DNA of 9,041 bases from JAWKTM01 sp041399085 (GTDB lineage Bacteria; Planctomycetota; Planctomycetia; Pirellulales; Pirellulaceae), in assembly GCA_041399085.1 (NCBI GenBank), contig JAWKTM010000125.1:1-9041 (forward strand). The letters are read 5' to 3'. Under the pieces are notes generated by a model. That model was given only the letters and a program-made list of their open reading frames with translations, was not told the origin of the DNA and made no database searches. Every line of letters starts with the position of its first letter. The first letter of the stretch is position 1. Made by a program: the position numbers and the translations under genes. Of the stretch, positions 1 to 6,319 are shown one piece after another.

Positions 1-591
1 GGCCACGTCCTTCGCCGCGTTCAAATACTTGGTCATCAACGCCGGCGACATCGTCAGCGCTTCGGCCGCGTTCGTGAAACCTTCGCCTGCGGCGCCGTCG
101 GCGGGAAACTCACGCGTCGGCCGCAAGTCAACGCCGGTCAAATCGCGAATCGTGCGGTCGTATTCCGCGTGACTCAACCGCCGCAGCGGCACGTGCCCCG
201 GATCGCCGGCGTGCTCGCGAGCTTCGGCGTCCAGCAACGTGCGAATCCACGCGACTAACCGCTGTCGCTCGGCCGCCGATGGTTGAGGCATGTCGCGCGG
301 CGGCATCTCGCGCGACTCCAATTGTTCGATCATCAATTGCCACGGCCGCAAGTCGGCTCGCACCCGCGCGAGCGAATCGAACCGCTGCAAATCCAGCTCG
401 CCTTTCGGATCGTCCGACGAATGGCAGTCCGTGCAGAGCTTATTCAGCAGCGGGCGCACGAAGTCGCGGTACTGAGCCGTAACTTCGAGCCAAACGCGTT
501 CTTTCTCGGCGGGAGGTTCGGCAGCGCTCGCGTTCGTCCACGGGCTGGCGGCCAAGATCGCCAACAAGATCGTCCAACCAACCGATTTCAT
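1..591 (-). CDS. Planctomycete cytochrome-type protein (PSCyt1 + DUF1587), N-terminal part
   Basis: The first 197 residues of a longer protein are visible; the C-terminus lies beyond the left edge. Residues 1-24 look like a Sec signal peptide (hydrophobic TILLAILAASP, then ASAA), so export is likely. A c-type haem motif CTDCH follows at residues 53-57, and the MPP of SREMPP (93-98) fits the planctomycete cytochrome c domain PSCyt1. From about residue 136, RRLSHAEYDRTIRDLTG and then GEGFTNAAEALTMSPAL match the start of the DUF1587 domain. Family members usually continue into DUF1592/1588/1585 domains and reach 700-1000 residues; none of that is in view. They are thought to be exported redox-linked proteins, but their reactions are not established. 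The ATG at 591 gives a proper signal peptide and is the natural start; no clear Shine-Dalgarno site precedes it. The gene is divergent from the chorismate-lyase-like gene. Confidence 0.92.
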   Translation of the reverse strand, partial: MKSVGWTILLAILAASPWTNASAAEPPAEKERVWLEVTAQYRDFVRPLLNKLCTDCHSSDDPKGELDLQRFDSLARVRADLRPWQLMIEQLESREMPPRDMPQPSAAERQRLVAWIRTLLDAEAREHAGDPGHVPLRRLSHAEYDRTIRDLTGVDLRPTREFPADGAAGEGFTNAAEALTMSPALMTKYLNAAKDVA

Positions 592-722
592 GGGAAAGCT
601 TTCTGGCGGGAGATTAACAGCGGAGAGGCAATGGCGGGAGCCAATCATTGACTACCATCCTAATCGCTCGCGGCGGCCGCGAAGGTTCCCTTTCGCCACG
701 CGGCGGGATAACATCGGGCAGC

Positions 723-747
723 GGCGTGGAACGATCGTTTCAACGCC
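723..747. promoter_or_regulatory. Imperfect 25-bp palindrome, candidate operator
   Basis: Arms GGCGT (723-727) and ACGCC (743-747) flank a perfect 10-bp palindrome, AACGATCGTT (730-739), with spacers of 2 and 3 nt. It lies in the gap between two divergent genes, 51 bp before the preferred start at 799. A dimeric repressor site or a small RNA hairpin would both look like this. No regulator gene is in the window. Function is a guess. Confidence 0.3.
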
Positions 748-785
748 GTGGACCTTCCCGCCTTGGAACTGATCCCACCTTTCGC

Positions 786-790
786 AAGGA
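786..790 (+). promoter_or_regulatory. Ribosome binding site supporting the GTG start at 799
   Basis: AAGGA lies 8 nt before GTG at 799-801. The upstream in-frame GTG at 748 has no comparable site, so this site decides the start chosen for the chorismate-lyase-like gene. Confidence 0.5.
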
Positions 791-798
791 ATCGCAAC

Positions 799-1344
799 GT
801 GACGCTTGCGCCTCGGGCGACCCCGGAACTGACCGCGTTGGTCGACTTGTTTTACAGCCAGATTGCCGAGCTCGGCACGTTCACCGAAGTGGCGGCGGCC
901 GAGTTGCCGGACGTCTTCCGCCGCTTGCTGGCTCACGACGAACACATGACCGTCACGGTCGAGAACCATCATCGCAGCCCGGTCGATGTCCGCGTGCTCG
1001 ACACCCGCACGACCGACACGCATTACTCGCGAAAGATACTACAGAACCGGCAGTCCGACGGCCGAGTCGTGCAGTTCGGTATCGTGCGACTGACGCTCAG
1101 CTTTCTGGCCCCCGAAGTTCGCGCCGAAATCGAGCGGCAACAAACGCCGTTGGGCCGAGTGCTGATCGAACACAATGTGCTTCGCAATGTGCGTCTGCTC
1201 TCGCTGTGGCGGATCGAGCCGGGCCCGGATCTGTGCGGCATGTTCAACTTATCTTCGGCCGAGACTTGCTATGGCCGCACGGCTTTGATCTATTGCAATG
1301 GCGTGCCAGCCGTCGAGTTGCTGGAAATCGTGACTCCCGAGTGA
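799..1344 (+). CDS. Chorismate pyruvate-lyase-like protein (DUF98/UbiC fold)
   Basis: The predicted cytoplasmic protein has 181 residues, close to the usual size of UbiC and DUF98 proteins. These enzymes remove pyruvate from chorismate to give a hydroxybenzoate. Family blocks are visible: GRVVQFGIVRL (residues 88-98), TPLGRVLIEHNVLR (116-129), CYGR (157-160) and AVELLEIVTP (171-180). By position, E173 would match the catalytic glutamate near the C-terminus of E. coli UbiC, and R89 its substrate-binding arginine; this alignment is by eye. The GTG at 799 is preferred for its AAGGA site and because conserved sequence begins only downstream. The GTG at 748 would add 17 residues. The flavoenzyme gene follows 295 bp later on the same strand, suggesting a shared aromatic pathway. 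The exact hydroxybenzoate isomer, and whether it serves a natural product or a quinone, cannot be read from sequence. Confidence 0.8.
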   Translation: MTLAPRATPELTALVDLFYSQIAELGTFTEVAAAELPDVFRRLLAHDEHMTVTVENHHRSPVDVRVLDTRTTDTHYSRKILQNRQSDGRVVQFGIVRLTLSFLAPEVRAEIERQQTPLGRVLIEHNVLRNVRLLSLWRIEPGPDLCGMFNLSSAETCYGRTALIYCNGVPAVELLEIVTPE

Positions 1345-1374
1345 CCCGAAACTAGAATGCCCGAAACTGGAATG
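1345..1374 (+). repeat. Two tandem 15-bp repeats after the chorismate-lyase-like gene
   Basis: Two head-to-tail copies, CCCGAAACTAGAATG (1345-1359) and CCCGAAACTGGAATG (1360-1374), differ at one base. A partial third copy, CCCG, follows at 1375-1378. The array begins at the base after the TGA stop (1342-1344). It looks like slippage or a short local duplication. Confidence 0.75.
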
Positions 1375-1639
1375 CCCGTTCGCTGACCGCGACTGATCCG
1401 TTTCGCCAGCGAACTCCTGCCTGCCCGCCGCATCGCACCTGCCAGCGGCTAGACCGACCCACCGTTTAACGTCCGCCAATCCGTTTCCCGCCGAACCGCG
1501 AACGAGTCGTGGCTCGCGCGTCTCGCACTTTGCCGTCGAGCGCCGCGCCCTCTCGCGCGGCCAGGCGCCGCAGCCCTCGTGGCAAAGCCCGACGCATTCG
1601 CCCCCGCGGCTCGAATTCATCCGCACAGCGAGAAATCCG
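1375..1639. other. GC-rich intergenic stretch
   Basis: No convincing gene is visible on either strand between the tandem repeat and the flavoenzyme start. A 6-bp inverted repeat (CCGCGC at 1543-1548, GCGCGG at 1555-1560) lacks a following T-run and may be chance in such GC-rich DNA. No recognisable sigma-70 promoter was seen. Confidence 0.5.
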
Positions 1640-2863
1640 ATGAGGGACCGATACGACGTAATCGTGCTCGGCGGTGGTCCCGCCGGAACGACCGTGGCCG
1701 CTTTGGTGGCCGCCGCCGGTCACGACGTGTTGCTGGTCGAACGCGAGCGAATGCCGCGCTTTCAAGTCGGCGAGTCGCTGATGCCGGAAAGCTTCCGCAC
1801 GCTGCATCGGTTGGGCGTGGTCGAGTCGCTGAACCGTTCGCGATTCGTCCGCAAGATCGGCGTGGCTTTTATCAGCAGCGATGGCCGCGAGTCGCGCTCG
1901 TTTCTGTACAACGATTGCGATCCGCGAGCGTGCAGCGAAACGTGGCAAGTGGAACGCCCCGAGTTCGATCAGATGCTGTTCGACAACGCGGCCGCCAAAG
2001 GCGCCGATTGTCGCGACGGTGTTGAGGCGGTCGAAGTGTTGTTCGACGGCGAGCGGGCCGTGGGCGCGAAGCTGCGAACCGAGGGCGATTCGGTTCGCGA
2101 TATCCAAGCCAGCGTGGTGGTCGACGCTACCGGCCGCCGCGGCCTACTCGCCCGACACTTGAATCTACGTCAAACCGACGAGCAGCTAAAAAAGGCGGTG
2201 ATCTGGGGCCACTATCGGAATGTCGCCAGCGAACCGGGCGAGTTGAGCGGCGCGACGCTGATCTTTCCCACATGTCGGAATGAATCGTGGTTTGGGCTGA
2301 TCCCGTTGTCGCATGGTGTGACCAGCATCGGTGTCGTGGCCGATGGGCCGTATCTGTTTGACGGCGGGGGCGAACCGGTCGAAGTGTTCGAGGATGAGCT
2401 GGTGAAGTGCCCGGCGCTCGTCGATCGGCTAATGCACGCGTCGCTGGTGGGCGATTTGCGAGTTGCCCACAATTTGGCTTACAGCGTTTCCCAGCCATCC
2501 GGCGCGGGTTGGGTGCTGGTGGGCGACGCCCTGGGCTTCGTCGATCCGTTGTTTGCCTCGGGCGTGTTTCTCGCTCTGCGTGGCGGCGAGTTGGCTGCCG
2601 ACGCGATCATCGCGGGCTTCAGCAGCGGCGATCTCTCGGCCTGTCAGCTCGGTCAATGGGCCGACGACTTTCGCCGCGGGCAGCATCGTTTGCGGCAACT
2701 GGCCGCGGCGTTCTATGCCCGCGACTTCAGTTTCCGCACGCTGCAACAGCAACCGCCGCAACAGATTCGCCAACTCACGCTGGCACTCATGGGGCGAGTG
2801 TTCGGCGCCGAGGGCGAAGCGATCGACAGCGAACTGCTCCCGACCCTCCGCCTCCTCGTTTAA
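1640..2863 (+). CDS. FAD-dependent oxidoreductase, flavin-halogenase-like
   Basis: This 407-residue protein has the glutathione-reductase-type FAD fold. The dinucleotide motif GGGPAG is at residues 11-16 and an acidic ribose-binding end, VERE, at 33-36. The VGESLMP motif (43-49) is typical of halogenases and geranylgeranyl-reductase relatives. VDATGR (161-166) and GDALGFVDPLFASG (295-308) complete the flavin site. RKIGVAF (71-77) resembles the segment that carries the catalytic lysine of phenolic halogenases, making K72 a candidate. The halogenase WxWxIP motif is degenerate, WFGLIP at 217-222, with glycine for the second tryptophan. Halogenase, hydroxylase or reductase activity are all possible. 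The nearby chorismate-lyase-like gene suggests an aromatic substrate. The start is fixed by the Rossmann motif; the ribosome site is weak. The TAA stop (2861-2863) lies inside a palindromic repeat, so the last residues may be altered. Confidence 0.9.
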   Translation: MRDRYDVIVLGGGPAGTTVAALVAAAGHDVLLVERERMPRFQVGESLMPESFRTLHRLGVVESLNRSRFVRKIGVAFISSDGRESRSFLYNDCDPRACSETWQVERPEFDQMLFDNAAAKGADCRDGVEAVEVLFDGERAVGAKLRTEGDSVRDIQASVVVDATGRRGLLARHLNLRQTDEQLKKAVIWGHYRNVASEPGELSGATLIFPTCRNESWFGLIPLSHGVTSIGVVADGPYLFDGGGEPVEVFEDELVKCPALVDRLMHASLVGDLRVAHNLAYSVSQPSGAGWVLVGDALGFVDPLFASGVFLALRGGELAADAIIAGFSSGDLSACQLGQWADDFRRGQHRLRQLAAAFYARDFSFRTLQQQPPQQIRQLTLALMGRVFGAEGEAIDSELLPTLRLLV

Positions 2864-2884
2864 CCCGCAGCCAACGGCGAGGAC
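2857..2884 (+). repeat. 28-bp direct repeat, left copy
   Basis: This copy is identical over 28 bp to 3143-3170, in the same orientation; the match ends at 2856/3142 on the left and 2885/3171 on the right. It contains the TAA stop codon of the flavoenzyme gene and the left terminal motif TTAACCCG. Confidence 0.9.
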
Positions 2885-2955
2885 TGCCTTCGTTTTGCCC
2901 CCAATACCGTTCAATTAATTGCAAGTCTTATGGCCAACGGCCTTTGTCACCGTAT

Positions 2956-2974
2956 CCTGGGGCAACGCCCCAGG
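2956..2974. repeat. Hairpin with 8-bp stem, left copy
   Basis: CCTGGGGC (2956-2963) pairs perfectly with GCCCCAGG (2967-2974) across a 3-nt AAC loop. The 25-bp stretch 2951-2975 is repeated in inverted orientation at 3069-3093 with one mismatch. The stem is very stable, but no T-run follows, so it is not a classical intrinsic terminator. Confidence 0.85.
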
Positions 2975-3069
2975 AACTTGGGCCGCGTGTTTTGGTTTGG
3001 CCATAGGCCATACTCACGATTTCCGATGTGATTATGGCCTTCGGCCAAAGGAGTGTCATTAAACCGCCT

Positions 3070-3088
3070 CCTGGGGCGTTGCCCCAGG
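3070..3088. repeat. Hairpin with 8-bp stem, right inverted copy
   Basis: CCTGGGGC (3070-3077) pairs with GCCCCAGG (3081-3088) across a GTT loop. The 19 bases are the exact reverse complement of 2956-2974, so the two copies can also pair with each other as a long stem. Confidence 0.85.
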
Positions 3089-3142
3089 CTACGATAATGA
3101 AGGCCTACGGCCAAACATCTTATGAGCCATTGAACGGTATTG

Positions 3143-3170
3143 CGTTTAACCCGCAGCCAACGGCGAGGAC
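3143..3170 (+). repeat. 28-bp direct repeat, right copy
   Basis: Identical to 2857-2884. It forms the left half of the terminal hairpin of the element. The two copies are 286 bp apart and bracket the hairpin-rich core. Confidence 0.9.
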
Positions 3171-3205
3171 CGTCCGTTGGCTGCCTCGCTACGGCTACGG
3201 GTTAA
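3146..3205. terminator. Nested terminal palindrome, possible bidirectional terminator
   Basis: Outer arms TTAACCCG (3146-3153) and CGGGTTAA (3198-3205) enclose an 11-bp perfect stem: GCAGCCAACGG (3153-3163) with CCGTTGGCTGC (3174-3184), loop 10 nt. It overlaps the end of the minus-strand permease gene and lies between convergent genes, a usual place for a terminator. There is no long T-run on either strand, so the terminator role is inferred from position and stem strength only. Confidence 0.4.
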
Positions 3206-3998
3206 TCGCGCCTCGCATAAACGTCCTCTGAGTCAGAAACAGCAGCGCCACGATTGGCAACACAAACAGCACAGCCGCCGCCAACAACAAATGGGTCTGG
3301 TCCGAGTATGAGCTCACAAACTGCTCCAGCCCATAAGCCAATGGAAACTGGTTCGGATCGCTCAGATATAACAGCGGCCCGCTAAAATCATTCCAAGCCG
3401 CGATGAACTGAAACAACGCCACGGTTGCCAGAGCCGGGCGGCTCAGAGGCAGAATGATCCGGAGAAAGATCCCCCATTCACGCAGTCCATCCAACCTCGC
3501 TGCTTCGCTCAATTCTTCGGGAATTGTGAGAAAGAACTGCCGCAACAAGAAAATATAAAAGGCCTCGCCCAAAAACGTCGGCACGATCAAAGCCCACAGC
3601 GAGTTATAGAGCCCCAATTCGCGCAACAACAGAAAACGCGGAATCATCGTCACATGCCACGGCAGCAGCATGGTGGCGATCAACAGCGCGAATAACCAAT
3701 CTCGCCCCGGCCAACGTAGCCTCGCGAATCCATAGGCGGTTAACGAGCACGACACCACGCTGCCGATCACGCTGCCGATACATAAGACCAGCGAATTTCG
3801 GAGATAGCGAAGGTACGGCATGGAAGTCACCGCGTCGCGATAATTCTCCCATTGCCATCGTCGCGGCCACAGCGCGAACGGATCCTCCGTAAGCTGCTCC
3901 GGCGGCTTCACGGCGGCCAAAGCCATCAACACCAACGGCATCGCGAATAAAATGGCGGCGGGAATCAAAATTAAGTGTGTGAGCGGAGATTTTCGCAT
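3195..3998 (-). CDS. ABC sugar-type permease, MalG-like (CUT1)
   Basis: This 267-residue inner-membrane protein is the second permease of the importer. It has about six hydrophobic segments, the first at residues 8-30. The cytoplasmic EAA loop that docks the ATPase is clear at 161-188: EELSEAARLDGLREWG followed by LPLSRP. The ATG at 3998 follows ATAAGGA with 5-nt spacing, and the solute-binding protein gene ends 21 nt upstream, so the two are co-transcribed. MalG-type proteins usually end with a QRxFxxG stretch followed by a short GAxKG-like tail. Here TQRTFMRG (256-263) is followed only by AINP, and the NP and TAG stop come from the palindromic repeat. The normal tail therefore seems replaced. 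The substrate cannot be assigned; CUT1 systems carry sugars, polyols and related solutes. Confidence 0.92.
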   Translation of the reverse strand: MRKSPLTHLILIPAAILFAMPLVLMALAAVKPPEQLTEDPFALWPRRWQWENYRDAVTSMPYLRYLRNSLVLCIGSVIGSVVSCSLTAYGFARLRWPGRDWLFALLIATMLLPWHVTMIPRFLLLRELGLYNSLWALIVPTFLGEAFYIFLLRQFFLTIPEELSEAARLDGLREWGIFLRIILPLSRPALATVALFQFIAAWNDFSGPLLYLSDPNQFPLAYGLEQFVSSYSDQTHLLLAAAVLFVLPIVALLFLTQRTFMRGAINP

Positions 3999-4003
3999 CG
4001 GGG

Positions 4004-4008
4004 TCCTT
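4004..4008 (-). promoter_or_regulatory. Ribosome binding site of the MalG-like permease
   Basis: AAGGA on the minus strand lies 5 nt before the ATG at 3998. It is among the clearest Shine-Dalgarno sites in the window and lies in the 21-nt gap after the solute-binding protein gene. Confidence 0.7.
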
Positions 4009-4019
4009 ATCCGAGTCGG

Positions 4020-5390
4020 CTATTGTCGAGCCTGTTCCAATTGTCGTTGGATACGCGGTTGCGCCAATTCCAATAACTGCATCGCCGATTCGTCGTATGG
4101 CTGGTACATCGCGTCCGCCGCAAGTTGCTCGACTTCTCGCTTCAAATACGGCGCGCCGGGAATCACCGGCACCGGGCGTTGCCGATCACTTTGCGATAGC
4201 TCCACAAACACCGCGAACAATGGCTGCTCGGACAAATATTCTTGAAACAAGCGAGTGTCACTCACTTGCCGAGAGACCGGAATCCAGCCGCCCTCGACGC
4301 AAGTGCGAGCCGCTTGTTGTTCATGGCCACCGAAGCCCGTCCAATACTTCATAAACTCCCACGCCCCGTGCGACTGCCGGGCTCCGCGAGGCACCAAGAA
4401 CACGTTGCCGTTTACCGCCCCGGCTTCGTCGAATCCCTGGGGAGGCCGTGGCAACGGGAGCACTCCGAACTCTGTGGCCTTCTGGCCTTGCCGCCGTTGT
4501 TCGGCTTGAAAAGCCGCAATGTCGCGAACTCGCCATTGTCCGTCCATCACGGCCACATACCGTCCGCTCAACAAAGGAAACGACTTTCCTGGCAGCGACT
4601 GGTCTCCTTGTCGATACGCGGCGATCGCTCGAGCGCCAAACCGGTCGCGATAGCTGGTCATCCATGCAAGTGCTTCCGCGACCTTCGGATCCGTGAGCGT
4701 TAGCGTGTGAGACGACTCGTCATAAAAGTCGCCACCAAAAACAATCCCCCAGTTCCACAATCGCCGGGGATCTGGCAAATAGCCAAACCGAATCGGCCGA
4801 CCGCGCTCGTCGGCCTGGAATCCCCGCACGGCCAATTCGTCCAGTTGCTCGATGGTCCGCGGCGGTTCGAGCCCCAATGATTCCAAGGCGGTCACATCAT
4901 AATACAAAGCCCGAACATCAAGTCCGTTGCACATACCATAATAGCGACCGTCATAGTGGGTCAGTCGTCGAGCGGCCGGCGTCAACCACCGGTCGAGTTC
5001 AGCCAATTCTTCGGCCGACGCCAACTCATCCAGCGACATTAATGCCCCGCGATGAGCCCAATCGGCCACAATCGGATCGTCCAGATTGATTAAGTCCGGA
5101 GGATCGCCGCCCGTTACGGCCAGAAACAGCTTGAGATCCAAATTATTGCCGGGCATTGCCACGGGGCGAACAACATAACGCGACTGCGAGGCGTTGAACC
5201 GCTGGACAACTTGCTCGACCACCTGCCGGTCCTCGCCGCCCCAAAAATGCCAGAACAAAACTTCTTCGCGGCCTTGAGGCACTACGTCCGCACGCTGGAA
5301 ACTCGGGGCGAACGCCAACGCCAACAGTGTTAATCCCAACACGATCAATCCGGCGTCCCGTCCACGTCTTCGCCATTTCGCAGATATCAT
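4020..5390 (-). CDS. ABC extracellular solute-binding protein, family 1 (CUT1)
   Basis: This 456-residue protein captures the substrate outside the inner membrane and delivers it to the two permeases. A positively charged start (KWRRRGRD, residues 5-12) and a hydrophobic stretch (13-30) form a Sec signal or membrane anchor. No lipobox cysteine is present, unlike many binding lipoproteins. The mature part opens with EEVLFWHFWGGED (42-54) and continues with GGDPPDLINLDD, the usual beginning of family 1 sugar-binding proteins. The late GGWIPVSRQV segment also fits. The ATG at 5390 was chosen because it overlaps the TGA stop of the upstream permease (ATGA), a translational-coupling arrangement, and places the charged region first. 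A TTG at 5474 would add 28 residues without signal character. The middle position in the operon, between the permeases, is less common than first position. Confidence 0.92.
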   Translation of the reverse strand: MISAKWRRRGRDAGLIVLGLTLLALAFAPSFQRADVVPQGREEVLFWHFWGGEDRQVVEQVVQRFNASQSRYVVRPVAMPGNNLDLKLFLAVTGGDPPDLINLDDPIVADWAHRGALMSLDELASAEELAELDRWLTPAARRLTHYDGRYYGMCNGLDVRALYYDVTALESLGLEPPRTIEQLDELAVRGFQADERGRPIRFGYLPDPRRLWNWGIVFGGDFYDESSHTLTLTDPKVAEALAWMTSYRDRFGARAIAAYRQGDQSLPGKSFPLLSGRYVAVMDGQWRVRDIAAFQAEQRRQGQKATEFGVLPLPRPPQGFDEAGAVNGNVFLVPRGARQSHGAWEFMKYWTGFGGHEQQAARTCVEGGWIPVSRQVSDTRLFQEYLSEQPLFAVFVELSQSDRQRPVPVIPGAPYLKREVEQLAADAMYQPYDESAMQLLELAQPRIQRQLEQARQ

Positions 5391-6319
5391 CGTCGCCCCG
5401 CATAATGGACCCAATGTCGCGTGCTGCGAAACAGCAACGCCGTGGCAATGGCCAAAACGACAAACAGTATCCAAGCCATCGCCGACGCGTAACCCATATC
5501 CAAATCTTGAAAGGCCGACAGAAACAGATGCAGCGAGACCAACAGACTGTAACCGGCCGGCTCCCCCGTCCCTTCGCTCACAATATAAACCTGGGTGAAA
5601 GCCTGCACGGACTGAATCAACCCCATCACAAAATTGAAGAAGATGACCGGAGACAGCATGGGCAAGGTCACATGCCGAAACCGCCGCAACGGCCCCGCGC
5701 CATCCAGTTGAGCAGCCTCATAGAGCGATCGGGGAATATCTCCAATCGCCGCCATATAAATAATCATAAAGTTGCCGACACCCCAAATACTCATCAAGGC
5801 CAACGCGTCTTTCGAACCGAAGTCGAACCAGTCGGGCGGCGCCAAGCCTTCGCTGGGTCCGCGAAACCACAATGGCTGAGGCAGTCGCAGCAGCCCTAGT
5901 ACGCGGTTGGCCAACCCTTCATTCGGATCCAATAGCCACATCCACAAAATGGAAGCGGCCACTACGGGCACGACGGATGGAATAAAAAAGATGGTGCGAT
6001 AGACCGATCGGCCTCGCGAACAATTCGACAGCAGCGTAGCCAGTCCCACGCCCAGCGCGATCGACAGCGGCACGGACAACGCCGCGAAATAAGCCGTGTT
6101 CCACAAGGCTCGTCCGAATCCTTCTCCCGTCGCCAGCTCGCGAGCCAGACGCTGATAATTGTCCGTCCCGATCCATTCCGGCGGCGACAGCAGATCGTAG
6201 CGGCAGAAGCTCCAATACAACGACGCCAAGAACGGATAAACCACCAACGTCGCGAATCCGACCAGCCACGGGCTGACGAACGCCATTCCCGTCATCATCG
6301 ATCGACGCGTCGAACTCAT
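5387..6319 (-). CDS. ABC sugar-type permease, MalF-like (CUT1)
   Basis: This 310-residue inner-membrane protein is the first gene of the importer operon. The N-terminal hydrophobic segment (residues 11-35) has the family pattern FVSPWLVGF followed by VYPFLASLYWSF. WIGTDNYQRL (49-58) is the usual periplasmic stretch after the first membrane segment. RTIFFIPSVVPVVAASILWMWLLDPNEG (108-135) is strongly conserved in MalF/UgpA-type permeases. The EAA loop is at 201-224: EAAQLDGAG followed by LPMLSP. The ATG at 6319 gives the usual short N-terminus; a TTG at 6373 would add 18 residues that look unlike the family. The TGA stop overlaps the ATG of the solute-binding protein gene. No ATPase is encoded nearby, so a shared MsmX/MsiK-type ATPase from elsewhere is likely. 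Confidence 0.92.
   Translation of the reverse strand: MSSTRRSMMTGMAFVSPWLVGFATLVVYPFLASLYWSFCRYDLLSPPEWIGTDNYQRLARELATGEGFGRALWNTAYFAALSVPLSIALGVGLATLLSNCSRGRSVYRTIFFIPSVVPVVAASILWMWLLDPNEGLANRVLGLLRLPQPLWFRGPSEGLAPPDWFDFGSKDALALMSIWGVGNFMIIYMAAIGDIPRSLYEAAQLDGAGPLRRFRHVTLPMLSPVIFFNFVMGLIQSVQAFTQVYIVSEGTGEPAGYSLLVSLHLFLSAFQDLDMGYASAMAWILFVVLAIATALLFRSTRHWVHYAGRR

Larger units (their letters stand above)
2931..3113. repeat. Four small GGCC-NNN-GGCC palindromes
   Basis: The cores are at 2932-2942, 2999-3009, 3036-3046 and 3102-3112. Each is GGCC, a 3-nt centre, then GGCC, with AAA (or TTT on the other strand) on one side. The first two mirror the last two about the centre of the composite element, so they are part of its structure and not an independent array. 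Confidence 0.75.
2857..3205. repeat. Composite palindromic repeat element between convergent genes
   Basis: This ~350-bp block is a long, imperfect inverted repeat centred near 3022. The termini are TTAACCCG (2860-2867) and CGGGTTAA (3198-3205). Inside, a 14-bp arm (2902-2915) pairs with 3129-3142, the hairpin at 2956-2974 mirrors that at 3070-3088, and 17-bp GGCC-type arms (2996-3012 and 3033-3049) pair at 15 of 17 positions. The mirrored pairs share nearly the same coordinate sum (6044-6045), so the symmetry covers the whole block. The outer ends are less regular: the right end carries extra sequence. The block contains no credible gene. It resembles REP- or MITE-like palindromic elements. 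It sits exactly between two convergent genes and contains the stop codons of both. Confidence 0.85.

Noticed and set aside
748..798. GTG at 748 as the start of the chorismate-lyase-like gene
   Set aside because: It has no ribosome site and follows a palindrome directly, while GTG at 799 has AAGGA at 8-nt spacing. It remains possible if orthologues conserve the extra 17 residues.
1543..1560. GC-rich hairpin in the gap before the flavoenzyme as an intrinsic terminator
   Set aside because: The stem is only 6 bp, no T-run follows, and inverted repeats of this size are expected by chance in such GC-rich DNA.
1249..1626. Minus-strand open frame of 125 codons with a GHSSF repeat
   Set aside because: The peptide repeat is just the 15-bp DNA tandem repeat read backwards. 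The frame overlaps the conserved end of the chorismate-lyase-like gene and shows no family features.
3028..3231. Plus-strand open frame of 67 codons across the right half of the palindromic element
   Set aside because: It lies almost entirely in hairpins and repeat sequence, overlaps the permease 3' end, and has no ribosome site. Such translations of repeats are typical spurious gene calls.
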